NCBI RefSeq assembly: GCF_016461785.1
Contig: NZ_JAEMUH010000009.1
Coordinates: 62,001 to 126,000, forward strand
Direction: 5' to 3'
DNA: 64,000 nucleotides
DNA from: Marinomonas ostreistagni
GTDB taxonomy: Bacteria > Pseudomonadota > Gammaproteobacteria > Pseudomonadales > Marinomonadaceae
Positions 25,363 to 34,668 of this stretch are shown here, piece after piece; within the stretch, counting starts at the first letter, position 1; each line of letters begins with the position of its first letter. The notes under the pieces were generated by a model, which was not told the DNA's origin, made no database searches, and saw only the letters and a list, made by a program, of their open reading frames with translations. A program made the translations under genes and the position numbers.

Positions 25363-28300
25363 GCACACCGCCAGTCAATTACACAGCAAACTCGGAGCCT
25401 TCGGGCTTCGAGTTTAACGAAAAGTATTTGTCGCAAATCCCAGCCCTGCAACAGTTGATCAATTTAGGTTATCAATACCTCACCCCAGAGCAGGCGCTGG
25501 CTGAACGGGGTGGGCGCAGTGCCAATGTGATTTTGGAAGGGGTGCTACGTCAGCAGCTAAAAAAGATTAATCGCATTAACTATAAAGGTGGCGAGTATCT
25601 GTTTAGCGAAGAGAACATTCAAACCGCGATCCAAAAGCTCAAAAACATTAAGTTTGATGGCCTGCAAAAAACCAATGAGTCGATTTACGATTTAATCACC
25701 TTGGGCTCAGCCATGGAGCAAACCATTGAGGGGGACTCAAAAAGCTTTACCCTCAATTATATCGACTGGAAAACGCCTACCAATAACAGCTTTCATGTAG
25801 TCGCTGAGTTCTCGGTTGAGCGCGCGCGCAGCACCGATACCGTACGCCCCGATATCGTCCTGTTTGTAAATGGTATTCCCTTTAGCGTGATTGAATGTAA
25901 ATCACCCAAAGTGGATGTAGAGCAAGCGGTATCACAAAACATTCGTAACCAGGGTGATGACTATATTCCCCGCCTGTTTACTTATGTGCAGCAAGTGTTG
26001 GCAGTGAATAAAAACGCCGCCCAATACGCGACAGCAGGTACACCTAAAAAGTTCTGGGGCGTGTGGAAAGAGCAAGAAGACAAACCCGCCGATGTCGATA
26101 AAGGCGTCAATACTGCCCTAGACGAAGACACAAAAGCACAGCTATTCAGTGGCGAGTTTGCTGCCGCACGGCCATTTTTTGATGCGCTAGAGGCGGAAGG
26201 TAAACGCTTGGTGACGGAACAAGACAACGCCATTCACAGCCTGTGCCGCCCAGAGCGTTTATTAGATATGGTGTATCGCTTTACCCTGTTTGATGGTGGC
26301 ATTAAGAAAGTAGCCCGCTATCAACAATATTTTGTGATTAAAGCGACGATCGCCCGAATTAAGCGTTTGACCAATAACGGCAATGGTGCAAAAGAAAACC
26401 GCCAAGGTGGTGTTATTTGGCATACCCAAGGTTCGGGGAAATCACTCACCATGGTGATGCTCACCCGCGCTATGGCTCTAGAGCCGCTGCTTATCAACCC
26501 CAGGATCATTTTGGTTACCGACCGGGATGATCTTGATAAACAACTGGGCAATACCTTTGCGGCCTGTGGTTTAAGCCGCGAGCGTGCCACGTCTGGCCGA
26601 AACTTAGTTAAGCACCTGAAAAACAAAGTGGGCCTGATCACCACACTGATCCACAAATTTGATAAAGGCTGGGTGGCCGAGAAGTTTGTGGATGAGTCGC
26701 ACGATATTTTTGTATTGGTCGATGAAAGTCACCGCACTAACTTCGGCTCATTGGCGGCCCGAATGCGCCAGATGTTGCCCAATGCCTGTTTTCTTGGCTT
26801 TACCGGTACGCCACTACTGAAAAAAGAAAAGAACAACTTTGCCAAGTTTGGTGGCCTGATTGAGCCGCACTACACCATTAAACAAGCGGTTGCCGACGAA
26901 GCAGTATTGCCATTGCTGTACGAAGGTCGACATATTGAGATGGAGCAGAATCAGTCGGCTATCGACCTCTGGTTTGAGCGCCACACCGCCGATTTAAGCA
27001 AAGAGCAAAAGGCCGACCTTAAAAAGAAATACGCCCGAGCTGAAATGCTAAACAAAGCTGATCAGGTGATTTACATGCGCGCCTTTGATATCAGCGAGCA
27101 TTTTCGTGCGAACTGGCAAGGCACTGGCTTTAAGGCTCAGTTGGTTGCCCCAGGCAAACCGGCGGCATTAAAGTACCAGCAGTTTTTGCAAGAGATTGGC
27201 ACCGTCACCACAGAGGTAGTGATTTCTGGCCCTGATACCCGCGAAGGCCACGACGAAGTGGACGAAGGGCCAACCGATGAGGTGGGTAAGTTCTGGAATA
27301 AAATGATGAAGCGCTTTGGCTCTGAAGAAGAGTACACCAAGCAAATCATCAACCAGTTTAAACACGGCGATGACCCTGAAATACTCATTGTGGTGGATAA
27401 GCTATTAACTGGTTTTGATGCTCCGCGCAACACCGTGCTGTATCTATGCCGAACCCTGCGCGAGCACACGCTGTTACAGGCCATCGCTCGGGTTAACCGC
27501 CTTTACGAAGGCAAAGAGTTTGGCTATATCATCGACTATGCCAGCGTATTGGGCGAGCTGGATAAAGCCCTAACCATGTATGAAGCCTTTGAAGGGTTTG
27601 ACGAAGATGACTTAGCAGGCACGCTCACCTCCATCAATGAGGAAGTGTTTAAACTGCCACAGCGTTACTCTGACTTATGGGATTTGTTTAAAGCCGTTAA
27701 AAACTCAAAAGACGAAGAAGCCTATGAGGTGTTGTTGGCAGATGACGAGTTGCGTGAAGAGTTTTACGAATGTTTATCGGCATACAGTAAATCTTTAGCC
27801 ATCGCTTTATCGTCTGAGCAGTTCATCATGAACTCTGATGAGAAGAAGCTACAAACCTATAAAAACGATTTAAAGCGTTTTCAGAACTTAAAGGCGGCGG
27901 TTAAGTTGCGTTACGCCGAGGCGATTGATTATCGCGACTACGAGCCGAAAATTAAAAAGCTGCTGGATACCCATATTCAGGCCAATGAAGTGACTCAGCT
28001 TAACGAGCCAGTGAATATTTTTGATGAAAAAATGTTTACCGCCGTGAAAGAAGAGCAAGGGGTTTATCAAACCAAAACCACGGCATCAAAAGCGGACACC
28101 ATCGCCCACGCCACGAAGCGCAGCATTTCGGAGAACATGGACGAAGACCCTGCGTTTTATGAGAAGTTTTCGAAGCTGATCCAAGCCGCTATTGATGACT
28201 TTAAGGCCAAGCGCATCTCAGACTTAGAATATCTCAACCGAGTGATTGATATTCGTAACAAAGTGGCCACGAAGCAGCATGATGATATGCCTGATTGCAT

Positions 28301-28622
28301 TCGTGAAAACGACGAAGCGTGTGCCTACTTTGGCTTGATTAAGCCGCAGTTTCAGCAAGTGGCAACACTCAACGAGTTAGATGATGCTCAACTTGATGCC
28401 ATTGCGGCACAAACATCGTTAGCGATACAAAAGATCATTGATGATCATTGGAAGGTCGATTTTTGGGACGATGCCGACGTTCAAAAAACGGCGATGAATG
28501 ATATTGACGATTTTCTTTATGACGAAGTCAAAGAGCAGTACGGCGTGACGCTGAGCCTAGAGCAAATGGACGAAATCATTGAGAAAACCATGCAAGTTGC
28601 GAAGCACCGGAGGCATTCTTGA
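25359..28622 (+). CDS. hsdR: Type I restriction endonuclease and translocase subunit
   Basis: 1087 residues. The N-terminal PD-(D/E)xK nuclease has DIVLFVNGIPFSVIECKSP. It is followed by the SF2 motor: Walker A HTQGSGKSLTMVML, DEAD-box-type VLVDESHR, GFTGTPLLKKEK and LLQAIARVNR. A long C-terminal helical region binds the methyltransferase core. It translocates and cuts unmodified DNA. It overlaps hsdS (ATGA) and runs into the next gene (TGATG). Confidence 0.95.
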   Translation: MSTPPVNYTANSEPSGFEFNEKYLSQIPALQQLINLGYQYLTPEQALAERGGRSANVILEGVLRQQLKKINRINYKGGEYLFSEENIQTAIQKLKNIKFDGLQKTNESIYDLITLGSAMEQTIEGDSKSFTLNYIDWKTPTNNSFHVVAEFSVERARSTDTVRPDIVLFVNGIPFSVIECKSPKVDVEQAVSQNIRNQGDDYIPRLFTYVQQVLAVNKNAAQYATAGTPKKFWGVWKEQEDKPADVDKGVNTALDEDTKAQLFSGEFAAARPFFDALEAEGKRLVTEQDNAIHSLCRPERLLDMVYRFTLFDGGIKKVARYQQYFVIKATIARIKRLTNNGNGAKENRQGGVIWHTQGSGKSLTMVMLTRAMALEPLLINPRIILVTDRDDLDKQLGNTFAACGLSRERATSGRNLVKHLKNKVGLITTLIHKFDKGWVAEKFVDESHDIFVLVDESHRTNFGSLAARMRQMLPNACFLGFTGTPLLKKEKNNFAKFGGLIEPHYTIKQAVADEAVLPLLYEGRHIEMEQNQSAIDLWFERHTADLSKEQKADLKKKYARAEMLNKADQVIYMRAFDISEHFRANWQGTGFKAQLVAPGKPAALKYQQFLQEIGTVTTEVVISGPDTREGHDEVDEGPTDEVGKFWNKMMKRFGSEEEYTKQIINQFKHGDDPEILIVVDKLLTGFDAPRNTVLYLCRTLREHTLLQAIARVNRLYEGKEFGYIIDYASVLGELDKALTMYEAFEGFDEDDLAGTLTSINEEVFKLPQRYSDLWDLFKAVKNSKDEEAYEVLLADDELREEFYECLSAYSKSLAIALSSEQFIMNSDEKKLQTYKNDLKRFQNLKAAVKLRYAEAIDYRDYEPKIKKLLDTHIQANEVTQLNEPVNIFDEKMFTAVKEEQGVYQTKTTASKADTIAHATKRSISENMDEDPAFYEKFSKLIQAAIDDFKAKRISDLEYLNRVIDIRNKVATKQHDDMPDCIRENDEACAYFGLIKPQFQQVATLNELDDAQLDAIAAQTSLAIQKIIDDHWKVDFWDDADVQKTAMNDIDDFLYDEVKEQYGVTLSLEQMDEIIEKTMQVAKHRRHS

Positions 28623-29368
28623 TGTCGTCAACCATCAAGCAGGCCGAGGCACCAGCGGCAAGTGCTGAAAGGCTAGCGGTCGTATACGGAGGGGGAGAAA
28701 TCCCCTTCCAGCTGGCTTTTTCTAAACGCAAGTCGCTGGAAATATCAGTTCACCCTGATAAATCAGTTTTTGTGAAAGCACCTGAAGGCACCGACCGTGA
28801 GGCCATTGAAGCTAAAGTTAAAAAGCGCGCTCGGTGGATCAAACGTCAAATTCGCTACTTTGACCAGTTTGACCCAAGGACCCCTTCTCGCAAATACGTC
28901 AGTGGTGAAAGCCATTTGTATCTCGGTAAGAAGTATCGGCTAAAAATTGAAGTAGGTAGTGACAACGGTGTTGCGCTGAAAGCGGGCTTTTTTTGGGTAA
29001 CGTCAGCCAATGGTAAACCAGACCATGTGGAGTCCCTACTTAGTGATTGGTATCGAGAAAAAGCCGATTTTCATTTAAATAAGGTGTTTTCGGATTGTTG
29101 GGACAAGTTCACACATTCAGATGCAGATAAACCCACCATGAAAATCATGCAACTCAAAAAGCGCTGGGGCAGTCTATCAAAAAGCGGAACGCTGACCTTA
29201 AACCGCGAGTTAATTAAGGCACCGAAAGAATGCATTGAGTACGTGATCATTCATGAACTGTGTCACCTAGAGCACCACAACCACGGCCCAGAGTTTTATC
29301 GCTTACTCGAACGCTCTTTACCAGATTGGGTGAAGCGCAAACATAAACTGGAAATGGCATTGATTTAG
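28622..29368 (+). CDS. YgjP-like M48/DUF45 family metal-dependent protease
   Basis: 248 residues. The zinc motif HELCHLEHHNHGPEFYRLLE (HExxH plus a downstream histidine/glutamate) and upstream KKRWGSLSKSGTLTLNRELIKAP are signatures of the YgjP/DUF45 group. Such genes often sit at the end of type I restriction operons. I start at the ATG at 28622, overlapping the hsdR stop as TGATG and preceded by CGGAGG; the TTG 3 bases earlier is less likely. The function in the restriction locus is not known. The gap 29369-29511 holds nothing I recognise. Confidence 0.85.
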   Translation: MSSTIKQAEAPAASAERLAVVYGGGEIPFQLAFSKRKSLEISVHPDKSVFVKAPEGTDREAIEAKVKKRARWIKRQIRYFDQFDPRTPSRKYVSGESHLYLGKKYRLKIEVGSDNGVALKAGFFWVTSANGKPDHVESLLSDWYREKADFHLNKVFSDCWDKFTHSDADKPTMKIMQLKKRWGSLSKSGTLTLNRELIKAPKECIEYVIIHELCHLEHHNHGPEFYRLLERSLPDWVKRKHKLEMALI

Positions 29369-29511
29369 TCAGCACGCTGTATCGAATAGCTAAGTACACA
29401 ACCAGTACACTAGCGGTATTGTCTGCCTTAGCCTTTAAAACCTAGCCAAGCTCTTAGGTTGACTGGCGGTACGCTGCAAGGCGACAAGCACACACAGAGT
29501 ACATCGCCTCT

Positions 29512-31254
29512 TTAATCATCCAAAATGCTGTCTTTAACACAGTACATGCGTGGGCGGGTGTTGTCGGGCAGGCTGACTTTGCGCTGTGGTCGGTTGCCAT
29601 CGGGGATTAGGTAACCTGCGGCCATCAGCGCTTTGGCGGCGCGATCTGGGCTGAGGCCTTCGGTGGCTTCACGCCAGCCAGTTGGGTAAAACAGGTAGAG
29701 AGTTTGTGGGCCGCTGGTATCTATCCAGCCTGCTCGTTGGCGTACTTGGCTGCTGTAACCGGATTGTTTAAGCGTAAAGCGGCTTTCGCCATGCTGCTCA
29801 ATAAAACTGCGCACCTGGCGAATGGCTTGTTGGTCTTCATTGGCAGCCACACCACCACGAGCGAGTATCCATTGGTTTAGCTGGCTTAAACAGGCGGCTT
29901 CGACACTTTGGGCTGGCCAATCGAGTACTTTGGCTTGAATCGCTAACAAACCAGCACTAGCCAGTAAGGCAAATTTTTCGGCAACTCGGCGTACTTGACC
30001 GTCAGCCTCGGCTGGTAATCTGGCTAAAAAGCGTTGGCGTACGTTTTGGAAAACGGGGCGCACCTGCGCGCTGTGCTGCGTTAAATACCGTAACCAGTCC
30101 AAGGCCAAGCAGCCGTAGTGTTGGCGACTTTGCTGTTTTAGGTGGTCGGCTAAATCGGCGGCGTTCATGCCATGGCTATGGTTAAACACGCCCATTTGCG
30201 CACCGGCATCGGCACTGAGATCAATCACGCGCACTTGCTGCCCCGCTTTTACGCGCTTGCCAATACTGGCAAGGTGGCTTTCGAGTGTCACTTCACCAGT
30301 AGATAAAAACACCAAACGCCAACGGGCGGGTAAACGCATTTCACCGTATTTGCCTGCTCGTGTTTTACCCTGACCATTGGCAAGCATATAAGCGACGTCG
30401 CCTGCCTCTTTGGGGTCAACTTCACCCATTTCATCGAGCGCCAGCAAGGCATCGTTATGGGCTAATGCAGTGCCTTCTAAACCGTTGGCCGTGGCACGCC
30501 AACTGTGGCGCAGCTGATTAGGTTCGCCCCACACCGATAACGCCGGATACAACGCTGCGGTTTTACCAGTACTGCTGGCACCGTAGAGGTGTAAACCAAA
30601 ACCATCAACCCCACACAAGTGTAACAAAGGCGCAGCCAATGCAGCGCAGACACCAACGATTAATAGCGGGTTATTCAGACAATAACGGCCAACGTGCTGC
30701 CGCCAACTGTCGCTATTTCCTTGTTGAATAAAGCCTTCTATCGGGTGCATGGTTTGCAGCACCATGCGCGGGTTGTTGCTGTGTTCGCTTGGGTAAAAGG
30801 TGAGGCGCGGATGCACATAAGCGTGGTGATGCCAGCCTATGCAGTTCACGCTGATGGCCTTTTGCGTGGCCAGTTCGCCCATTTGTTGAATAAACAGCGA
30901 GAGCAACTGCCGCGCTTTGACACTGTTGCTTAGCCGCATGCCTCGACTGAGTAGGATTCGACGGTACTCGCTGCCGTCTCCGGCCAATAGTTCTGCGGGC
31001 ATGGCCCAGTAGCGATGGCGATTGTCATCGTCTAACCAGTGCAATAAATAGCCGTAGTTGTCCCCTTGCGGGTCCCGGGTGCGTGCCGCTACTTGCAACC
31101 AAGAGCAGATTTTAACTGGGCTATCTTGCCCTGCCGGTTGCATCACCAGCCAGTTTTGCGCGTTATAGGCAAAACCAGCCGGTAATGTTGGCTCGTTGCT
31201 ATACATCTCACTGGCTGATAATGGATTTGATGCTGATGGTTTATCCACGGCCAT
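29512..31254 (-). CDS. DUF927 domain ATPase-like protein
   Basis: 580 residues. A Walker A-like GASSTGKTAALYPALSVWG and a downstream acidic ALLALDEMGEVDPKEAG form the P-loop NTPase core characteristic of DUF927 proteins, which occur in phages, satellites and integrated islands and are proposed to be helicase/replication-type proteins. The N-terminal about 200 residues precede the P-loop; the C-terminus has a winged-helix-like segment. I chose the ATG at 31254, which gives a 14-base overlap with the upstream alpA-like gene; an earlier start to 31281 is possible. Coupling with AlpA is typical of island replication or excision modules. Confidence 0.75.
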   Translation of the reverse strand: MAVDKPSASNPLSASEMYSNEPTLPAGFAYNAQNWLVMQPAGQDSPVKICSWLQVAARTRDPQGDNYGYLLHWLDDDNRHRYWAMPAELLAGDGSEYRRILLSRGMRLSNSVKARQLLSLFIQQMGELATQKAISVNCIGWHHHAYVHPRLTFYPSEHSNNPRMVLQTMHPIEGFIQQGNSDSWRQHVGRYCLNNPLLIVGVCAALAAPLLHLCGVDGFGLHLYGASSTGKTAALYPALSVWGEPNQLRHSWRATANGLEGTALAHNDALLALDEMGEVDPKEAGDVAYMLANGQGKTRAGKYGEMRLPARWRLVFLSTGEVTLESHLASIGKRVKAGQQVRVIDLSADAGAQMGVFNHSHGMNAADLADHLKQQSRQHYGCLALDWLRYLTQHSAQVRPVFQNVRQRFLARLPAEADGQVRRVAEKFALLASAGLLAIQAKVLDWPAQSVEAACLSQLNQWILARGGVAANEDQQAIRQVRSFIEQHGESRFTLKQSGYSSQVRQRAGWIDTSGPQTLYLFYPTGWREATEGLSPDRAAKALMAAGYLIPDGNRPQRKVSLPDNTRPRMYCVKDSILDD

Positions 31255-31483
31255 AAGCAGCACCGATACGGCGGGTTTCAATCCACTGGTCGATATCGCT
31301 TTCTAACCAGCCCACGGCACGCGCCCCAATACGAATGGATCGCGGAAATTCACCGTTGGCCATCAAGGCATAAATGGTGCTGCGGCCAAAGCCTGTTTTG
31401 GCCTTTACCTCGGGCAAGCGCAAAATCCGCTGCTGACGAGCTGGGTGTGCTGAGTTTGAGGGTGATTGTGTAGTTGGGTTCAT
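31241..31483 (-). CDS. AlpA-family transcriptional regulator / excision factor
   Basis: 80 residues from an ATG preceded by GAGGAAG. The core ILRLPEVKAKTGFGRSTIYALMANGEFPRSIRIGARAVGWLESDIDQWIETR is the classic AlpA/phage-regulatory winged HTH. Members activate int or act as recombination directionality factors. It is upstream of and overlapping the DUF927 gene, with a 600-base regulatory region before it. It is a candidate excisionase for this island. Confidence 0.9.
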   Translation of the reverse strand: MNPTTQSPSNSAHPARQQRILRLPEVKAKTGFGRSTIYALMANGEFPRSIRIGARAVGWLESDIDQWIETRRIGAAYGRG

Positions 31484-31772
31484 CGTTTGCTTCCTCACTG
31501 ATCTGTTAAGTTCAGTTAGGAGTTTGCCAGTACTAAACGGACGCAGTAGGCAGATAAATGCCCAGATCGTGCAGCTTTCTGAGGGTACAGGTAGCTAGTT
31601 GCCCCAGTTTGTAGATAGTGCCCCAAATAATAAATGCTCTGTGGGCAGGGTTGGTGTGCGGCTAAGCAGCGTGAATTAAGGCTTTGCCCATACTGCCCCA
31701 AAAGCCCAAGGGATAAGTGCCAAAAGCTTTCTCAAAAAGGGAAAGTCTTGCTCAATTAGAACACCACAACAC

Positions 31773-31822
31773 TTTTATGCGCATAAAAATGTAGAATTCC
31801 GAACTTTTCTGCGCGTAAAAGT
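31773..31822. promoter_or_regulatory. Two related palindromes 32 bases apart upstream of alpA
   Basis: TTTTATGCGCATAAAA (31773-31788, perfect) and ACTTTTCTGCGCGTAAAAGT (31803-31822, near perfect) share the core CTTTTNTGCGCRTAAAA, and their centres are 32 bases (three helical turns) apart. They lie in the 600-base gap between alpA and the MerR-type gene (31484-32083), which has no convincing gene. Most likely a cooperative repressor or activator site controlling alpA or the divergent gene. Confidence 0.6.
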
Positions 31823-31883
31823 ATGCAATGCGAGCTGAGTACTCCTCTATGCATTTTACCGAACGGGAGAATTCAGAGGTTAT

Positions 31884-31926
31884 AGGTCTACACAAAGTTA
31901 CTTCATAGGTAACAATTTGTAGACCT
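31884..31926. promoter_or_regulatory. Imperfect long hairpin in the alpA/merR gap
   Basis: AGGTCTACA (31884-31892) with GTTAC further in pairs with GTAAC and TGTAGACCT (31918-31926) on the other side. This makes a 14-bp stem with three mismatches around a short loop. No T-tract follows; probably an operator or a structured RNA leader rather than a terminator. Confidence 0.45.
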
Positions 31927-31986
31927 GAATGCGACATTCAAGATTTCAACCAATCAAAACTGAACGATATTTTTTGCTAACCAAAC

Positions 31987-32017
31987 TTGACCTGTCTATA
32001 ACTTCATAGTTTATCGT
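31987..32017 (+). promoter_or_regulatory. MerR-type promoter with 19-bp spacer
   Basis: TTGACC (31987-31992) and TATCGT (32012-32017) are separated by 19 bases. The spacer contains the dyad CTAT-N6-ATAG (31996-32009). A 19-20 bp spacer with an internal dyad is the known target of MerR-family activators, and the MerR-type gene starts 66 bases downstream, suggesting autoregulation. The -10 match is moderate. Confidence 0.4.
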
Positions 32018-32083
32018 CATTCGTGTTCTGGTCTGTTTGAGCCGCGCCATGAATAAAAAAAGAACGGAAAGGACGTTTTATCT

Positions 32084-33256
32084 GTGTATCGCATCTCTGA
32101 GTTAGCTGAAAAAGTCGGGCTGTCACGCTCAACCTTGCTCTACTACGAAAAGCTGGGGTTGTTGCAGGGTATTCGCCATACCAACGGCTATCGGCTGTAT
32201 TCAGACAAAGATGTTCAGCAGTTGCACTTGTTGCAACAACTGCAAGCGGGCGGTTTAACACTTAAGGAATGTAAATCCTTTTTGGACAGCAAGGTGCAGC
32301 GCACTGTACTTGAAAAGCGCTTGCAGCAGTTGGACGAAGACATCGCGCAAAAGCAGCAAGCTCGAGCGTTACTTGCCGCTTTGCTGGGTGACGGTTCCCT
32401 GCGTCTTTGGCACCAACAGACCGATAAATTAGCGCCAGACGCCCATCTGGATTGGTTAAAGCAGCAAGGCTTTGATGAACAACAAGCCCTGCATTTGAAA
32501 TGGTTATCAAAAGATATGAACGCACACGATCAATACATGGCTGATTTTATGACGGTATTTCAAGGCTTAGAACGCTGGGGGCCCAGCAGTGATGCCGATA
32601 CCTTAAAAGCCTTGTCAACACTGCCAACAACACCCACCAGGATCATTGATATTGGCTGCGGCAAAGGCTTTTCAACCCGTTTATTGGCAAAGCACACCCA
32701 AGCCGAGATTGTGGCGGTGGATAACGAGCAAAGTGCGCTGGATGAACTCGGTGAACGCCTCACGAAGCAGGGGTTAGATAGCCGCGTTACCTTAAGCTGC
32801 GCCAGCATGACGGATCTGCCTTTTACACCTGAAAGCTTTGATTGCATCTGGTCAGAAGCGGCAGCTTACATAATGGGTGTTGAGCAAGCATTAATCCAGT
32901 GGCGTAAATTGCTGACTGATAGCGGCTTCATGGTAATCAGTGACTTAATATGGTTAACCGATAACCCAAGCCAAGAGGCAGTCGCTTTCTGGGAAAGTGA
33001 ATACCCAGATATGCAAACCGTCGAAAAACGCTTAGATCAAATGCGCCAAGTAGGCTTTGATGTGATTGATCATTTCACCTTAAGTGAACAAGCATGGCAC
33101 GATTACTATCAACCACTCAAAGCGCGAGTGGCAGAAGTAACAGCAAGCATGCCAAATTCAAACGCCATTGCAGATATCGAGCGAGAAATTGCGATTTATG
33201 AAGGCTACCTAGGCGAGTTTGGATACCACATGTTTGTGCTGCGCAAAGGAGCTTAA
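32084..33256 (+). CDS. MerR-family regulator fused to a SAM-dependent methyltransferase
   Basis: 390 residues from a GTG; AAAGGA lies about 11 bases upstream. Residues 1-70 are a MerR HTH (YRISELAEKVGLSRSTLLYYEKLGLL, LQQLQAGGLTLKEC), followed by the dimerisation helix to about 120. The C-terminal half is a class I methyltransferase: IIDIGCGKGFSTRLLAKHTQAEIVAVDNE, then CASMTDLPFTPESFDCIWSEAAAYIMG. A sensor-enzyme fusion could bind or methylate a small ligand, and SAM or the substrate could control transcription. I know such fusions exist; the substrate is unknown. It ends at a shared hairpin with hipA. Confidence 0.85.
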   Translation: MYRISELAEKVGLSRSTLLYYEKLGLLQGIRHTNGYRLYSDKDVQQLHLLQQLQAGGLTLKECKSFLDSKVQRTVLEKRLQQLDEDIAQKQQARALLAALLGDGSLRLWHQQTDKLAPDAHLDWLKQQGFDEQQALHLKWLSKDMNAHDQYMADFMTVFQGLERWGPSSDADTLKALSTLPTTPTRIIDIGCGKGFSTRLLAKHTQAEIVAVDNEQSALDELGERLTKQGLDSRVTLSCASMTDLPFTPESFDCIWSEAAAYIMGVEQALIQWRKLLTDSGFMVISDLIWLTDNPSQEAVAFWESEYPDMQTVEKRLDQMRQVGFDVIDHFTLSEQAWHDYYQPLKARVAEVTASMPNSNAIADIEREIAIYEGYLGEFGYHMFVLRKGA

Positions 33257-33258
33257 AA

Positions 33259-33280
33259 CAGGGGCGTAAAATCGCCCCTG
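33259..33280 (-). terminator. Terminator between the MerR fusion gene and hipA
   Basis: CAGGGGCG (33259-33266), TAAAAT loop and CGCCCCTG (33273-33280) form an 8-bp GC stem. On the minus strand TTTT follows, so it best serves hipBA; it may also stop the convergent plus-strand gene. Confidence 0.7.
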
Positions 33281-33315
33281 CCACAACACCGTTTAGCTGA
33301 GTTTAAGGATGAGAC

Positions 33316-34668
33316 TTAGCGATAATAAAGCGCTGCATTTTCTTGTTTGCGCTGATCCAATGTCTTAGCAATTGCAGACACTGTTGTTTTACTGATCTCT
33401 AGTTGCGCCGCAAGGTGAGTGAATTGGCTGATGGCTTCTGCGACTTCTTCAATAACTTGCTTTGCATCATGCCAACTCCCATAGCCAGCACTGGTCGCGA
33501 GTTTTTGCATCACCTTAGTCGGAGGCGCTTTGCCATAACCTCCGAACGCAGTGGCGTGTTCGTTGAATGGATGTGGGCTGTAGGTAACATCGTAAAAAGG
33601 TGCAGGGTTCCATTGACCGTCATCCGCTTGCAAAAACGCCCAGTTTTTACTGTGATCGTCTTGGTTAGACGACAACAGGTTAAAAATGGCGCGGCGAAAT
33701 TGCAACTGCCCGGCGGCTGGTGATTTACACAACTGACGACTGGCTTTGATCAAGTCAATATAATCTAAACTTGGCGTTCGAAAGTCTGCATCCAGCAGCC
33801 CGCAAGCGCTGTGCATATGCAATCGACCTGCACTGCGCTTGCTGCCTAAGTCGGCCTGTTCAGTGACATAATCAAAACGCTTGAGCGCCAACCAGGCAGG
33901 CGCACCACTTGTATGAGGCGCTTCAATGAGTTGCCAGACTGGTGGTTGACACTTGGCAAGCTCGGCCATTTGCAAATAAACCGCCTCGCACAAACCTTCT
34001 TCATGGCCGAGTGCGAGATTTTTAGAAGTAAATTTAATCAGCCACGCTTCATCACCAAGCTTTGCAAAGGTTCGACAATGCCGAGCTTCCCCAGCAGGCA
34101 TATAAATTTGTGCCTTAGGTCTTGCCCCACCCGAACTCCCTCCGGCGACTAATGCAGCCAACACCTGTTGCGTATGCCCATCTAACTCATCGTGGTTGTC
34201 GTCCATATAGTCTGACATTGAAGCATCGAACAGCGTTTGCGCTTCTAATCCCAAGGTTGCTAAATCAATATCCGCGTGCGTGGCGGCTGAAAACTCAGAC
34301 ACCGGAGAAAAAGACAATGCCCCCATGCCTTTGTCACCGACAAAGGCCAGTCTATCCATCGCTGTTAATTGATTAGGCAAGATGTCCTTTTGCCGGAAAA
34401 TACGATCTTGCAACAGCATGCCCCAGCCGTCGGGCAAACAATCTCCAAATACGCCATGTACACCTTGGTGCGGCGCTTTAGGTGCGGCTTGAACTTGCGT
34501 ATTCGCTTGCAAGGTAAACGGTGATAAATTGCCAAACTGCTGCAAATAGTCATCAGCATACTGAAAAAAAACGCCTTGCCGATTCTGCGCCAAGACTCCA
34601 ACAGATATCTGTTCACCTGAGCTTAGCGTACGAGTAACATTAAGCTTCTGAATCGGTTTAAAACTCAT
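33316..34668 (-). CDS. hipA: HipA-family serine/threonine kinase toxin
   Basis: 450 residues. The N-terminal subdomain (GEQISVGVLAQNRQGVFFQYADDYLQQFG, HQGVHGVFGDCLPDGWG) and kinase motifs are present: the phosphate-binding loop GGSSGGARPKAQI, the catalytic NQDDHSKNWAFL and the metal-binding FYDVTYS. Family members phosphorylate aminoacyl-tRNA synthetases or related targets and cause dormancy. It overlaps hipB by 11 bases. All key residues look intact, so the kinase should be active. Confidence 0.9.
   Translation of the reverse strand: MSFKPIQKLNVTRTLSSGEQISVGVLAQNRQGVFFQYADDYLQQFGNLSPFTLQANTQVQAAPKAPHQGVHGVFGDCLPDGWGMLLQDRIFRQKDILPNQLTAMDRLAFVGDKGMGALSFSPVSEFSAATHADIDLATLGLEAQTLFDASMSDYMDDNHDELDGHTQQVLAALVAGGSSGGARPKAQIYMPAGEARHCRTFAKLGDEAWLIKFTSKNLALGHEEGLCEAVYLQMAELAKCQPPVWQLIEAPHTSGAPAWLALKRFDYVTEQADLGSKRSAGRLHMHSACGLLDADFRTPSLDYIDLIKASRQLCKSPAAGQLQFRRAIFNLLSSNQDDHSKNWAFLQADDGQWNPAPFYDVTYSPHPFNEHATAFGGYGKAPPTKVMQKLATSAGYGSWHDAKQVIEEVAEAISQFTHLAAQLEISKTTVSAIAKTLDQRKQENAALYYR

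Noticed and set aside
31752..31937. 61-codon minus-strand frame in the alpA/merR gap
   Set aside because: It runs through the palindromes and hairpin, lacks a ribosome site and has no recognisable content.
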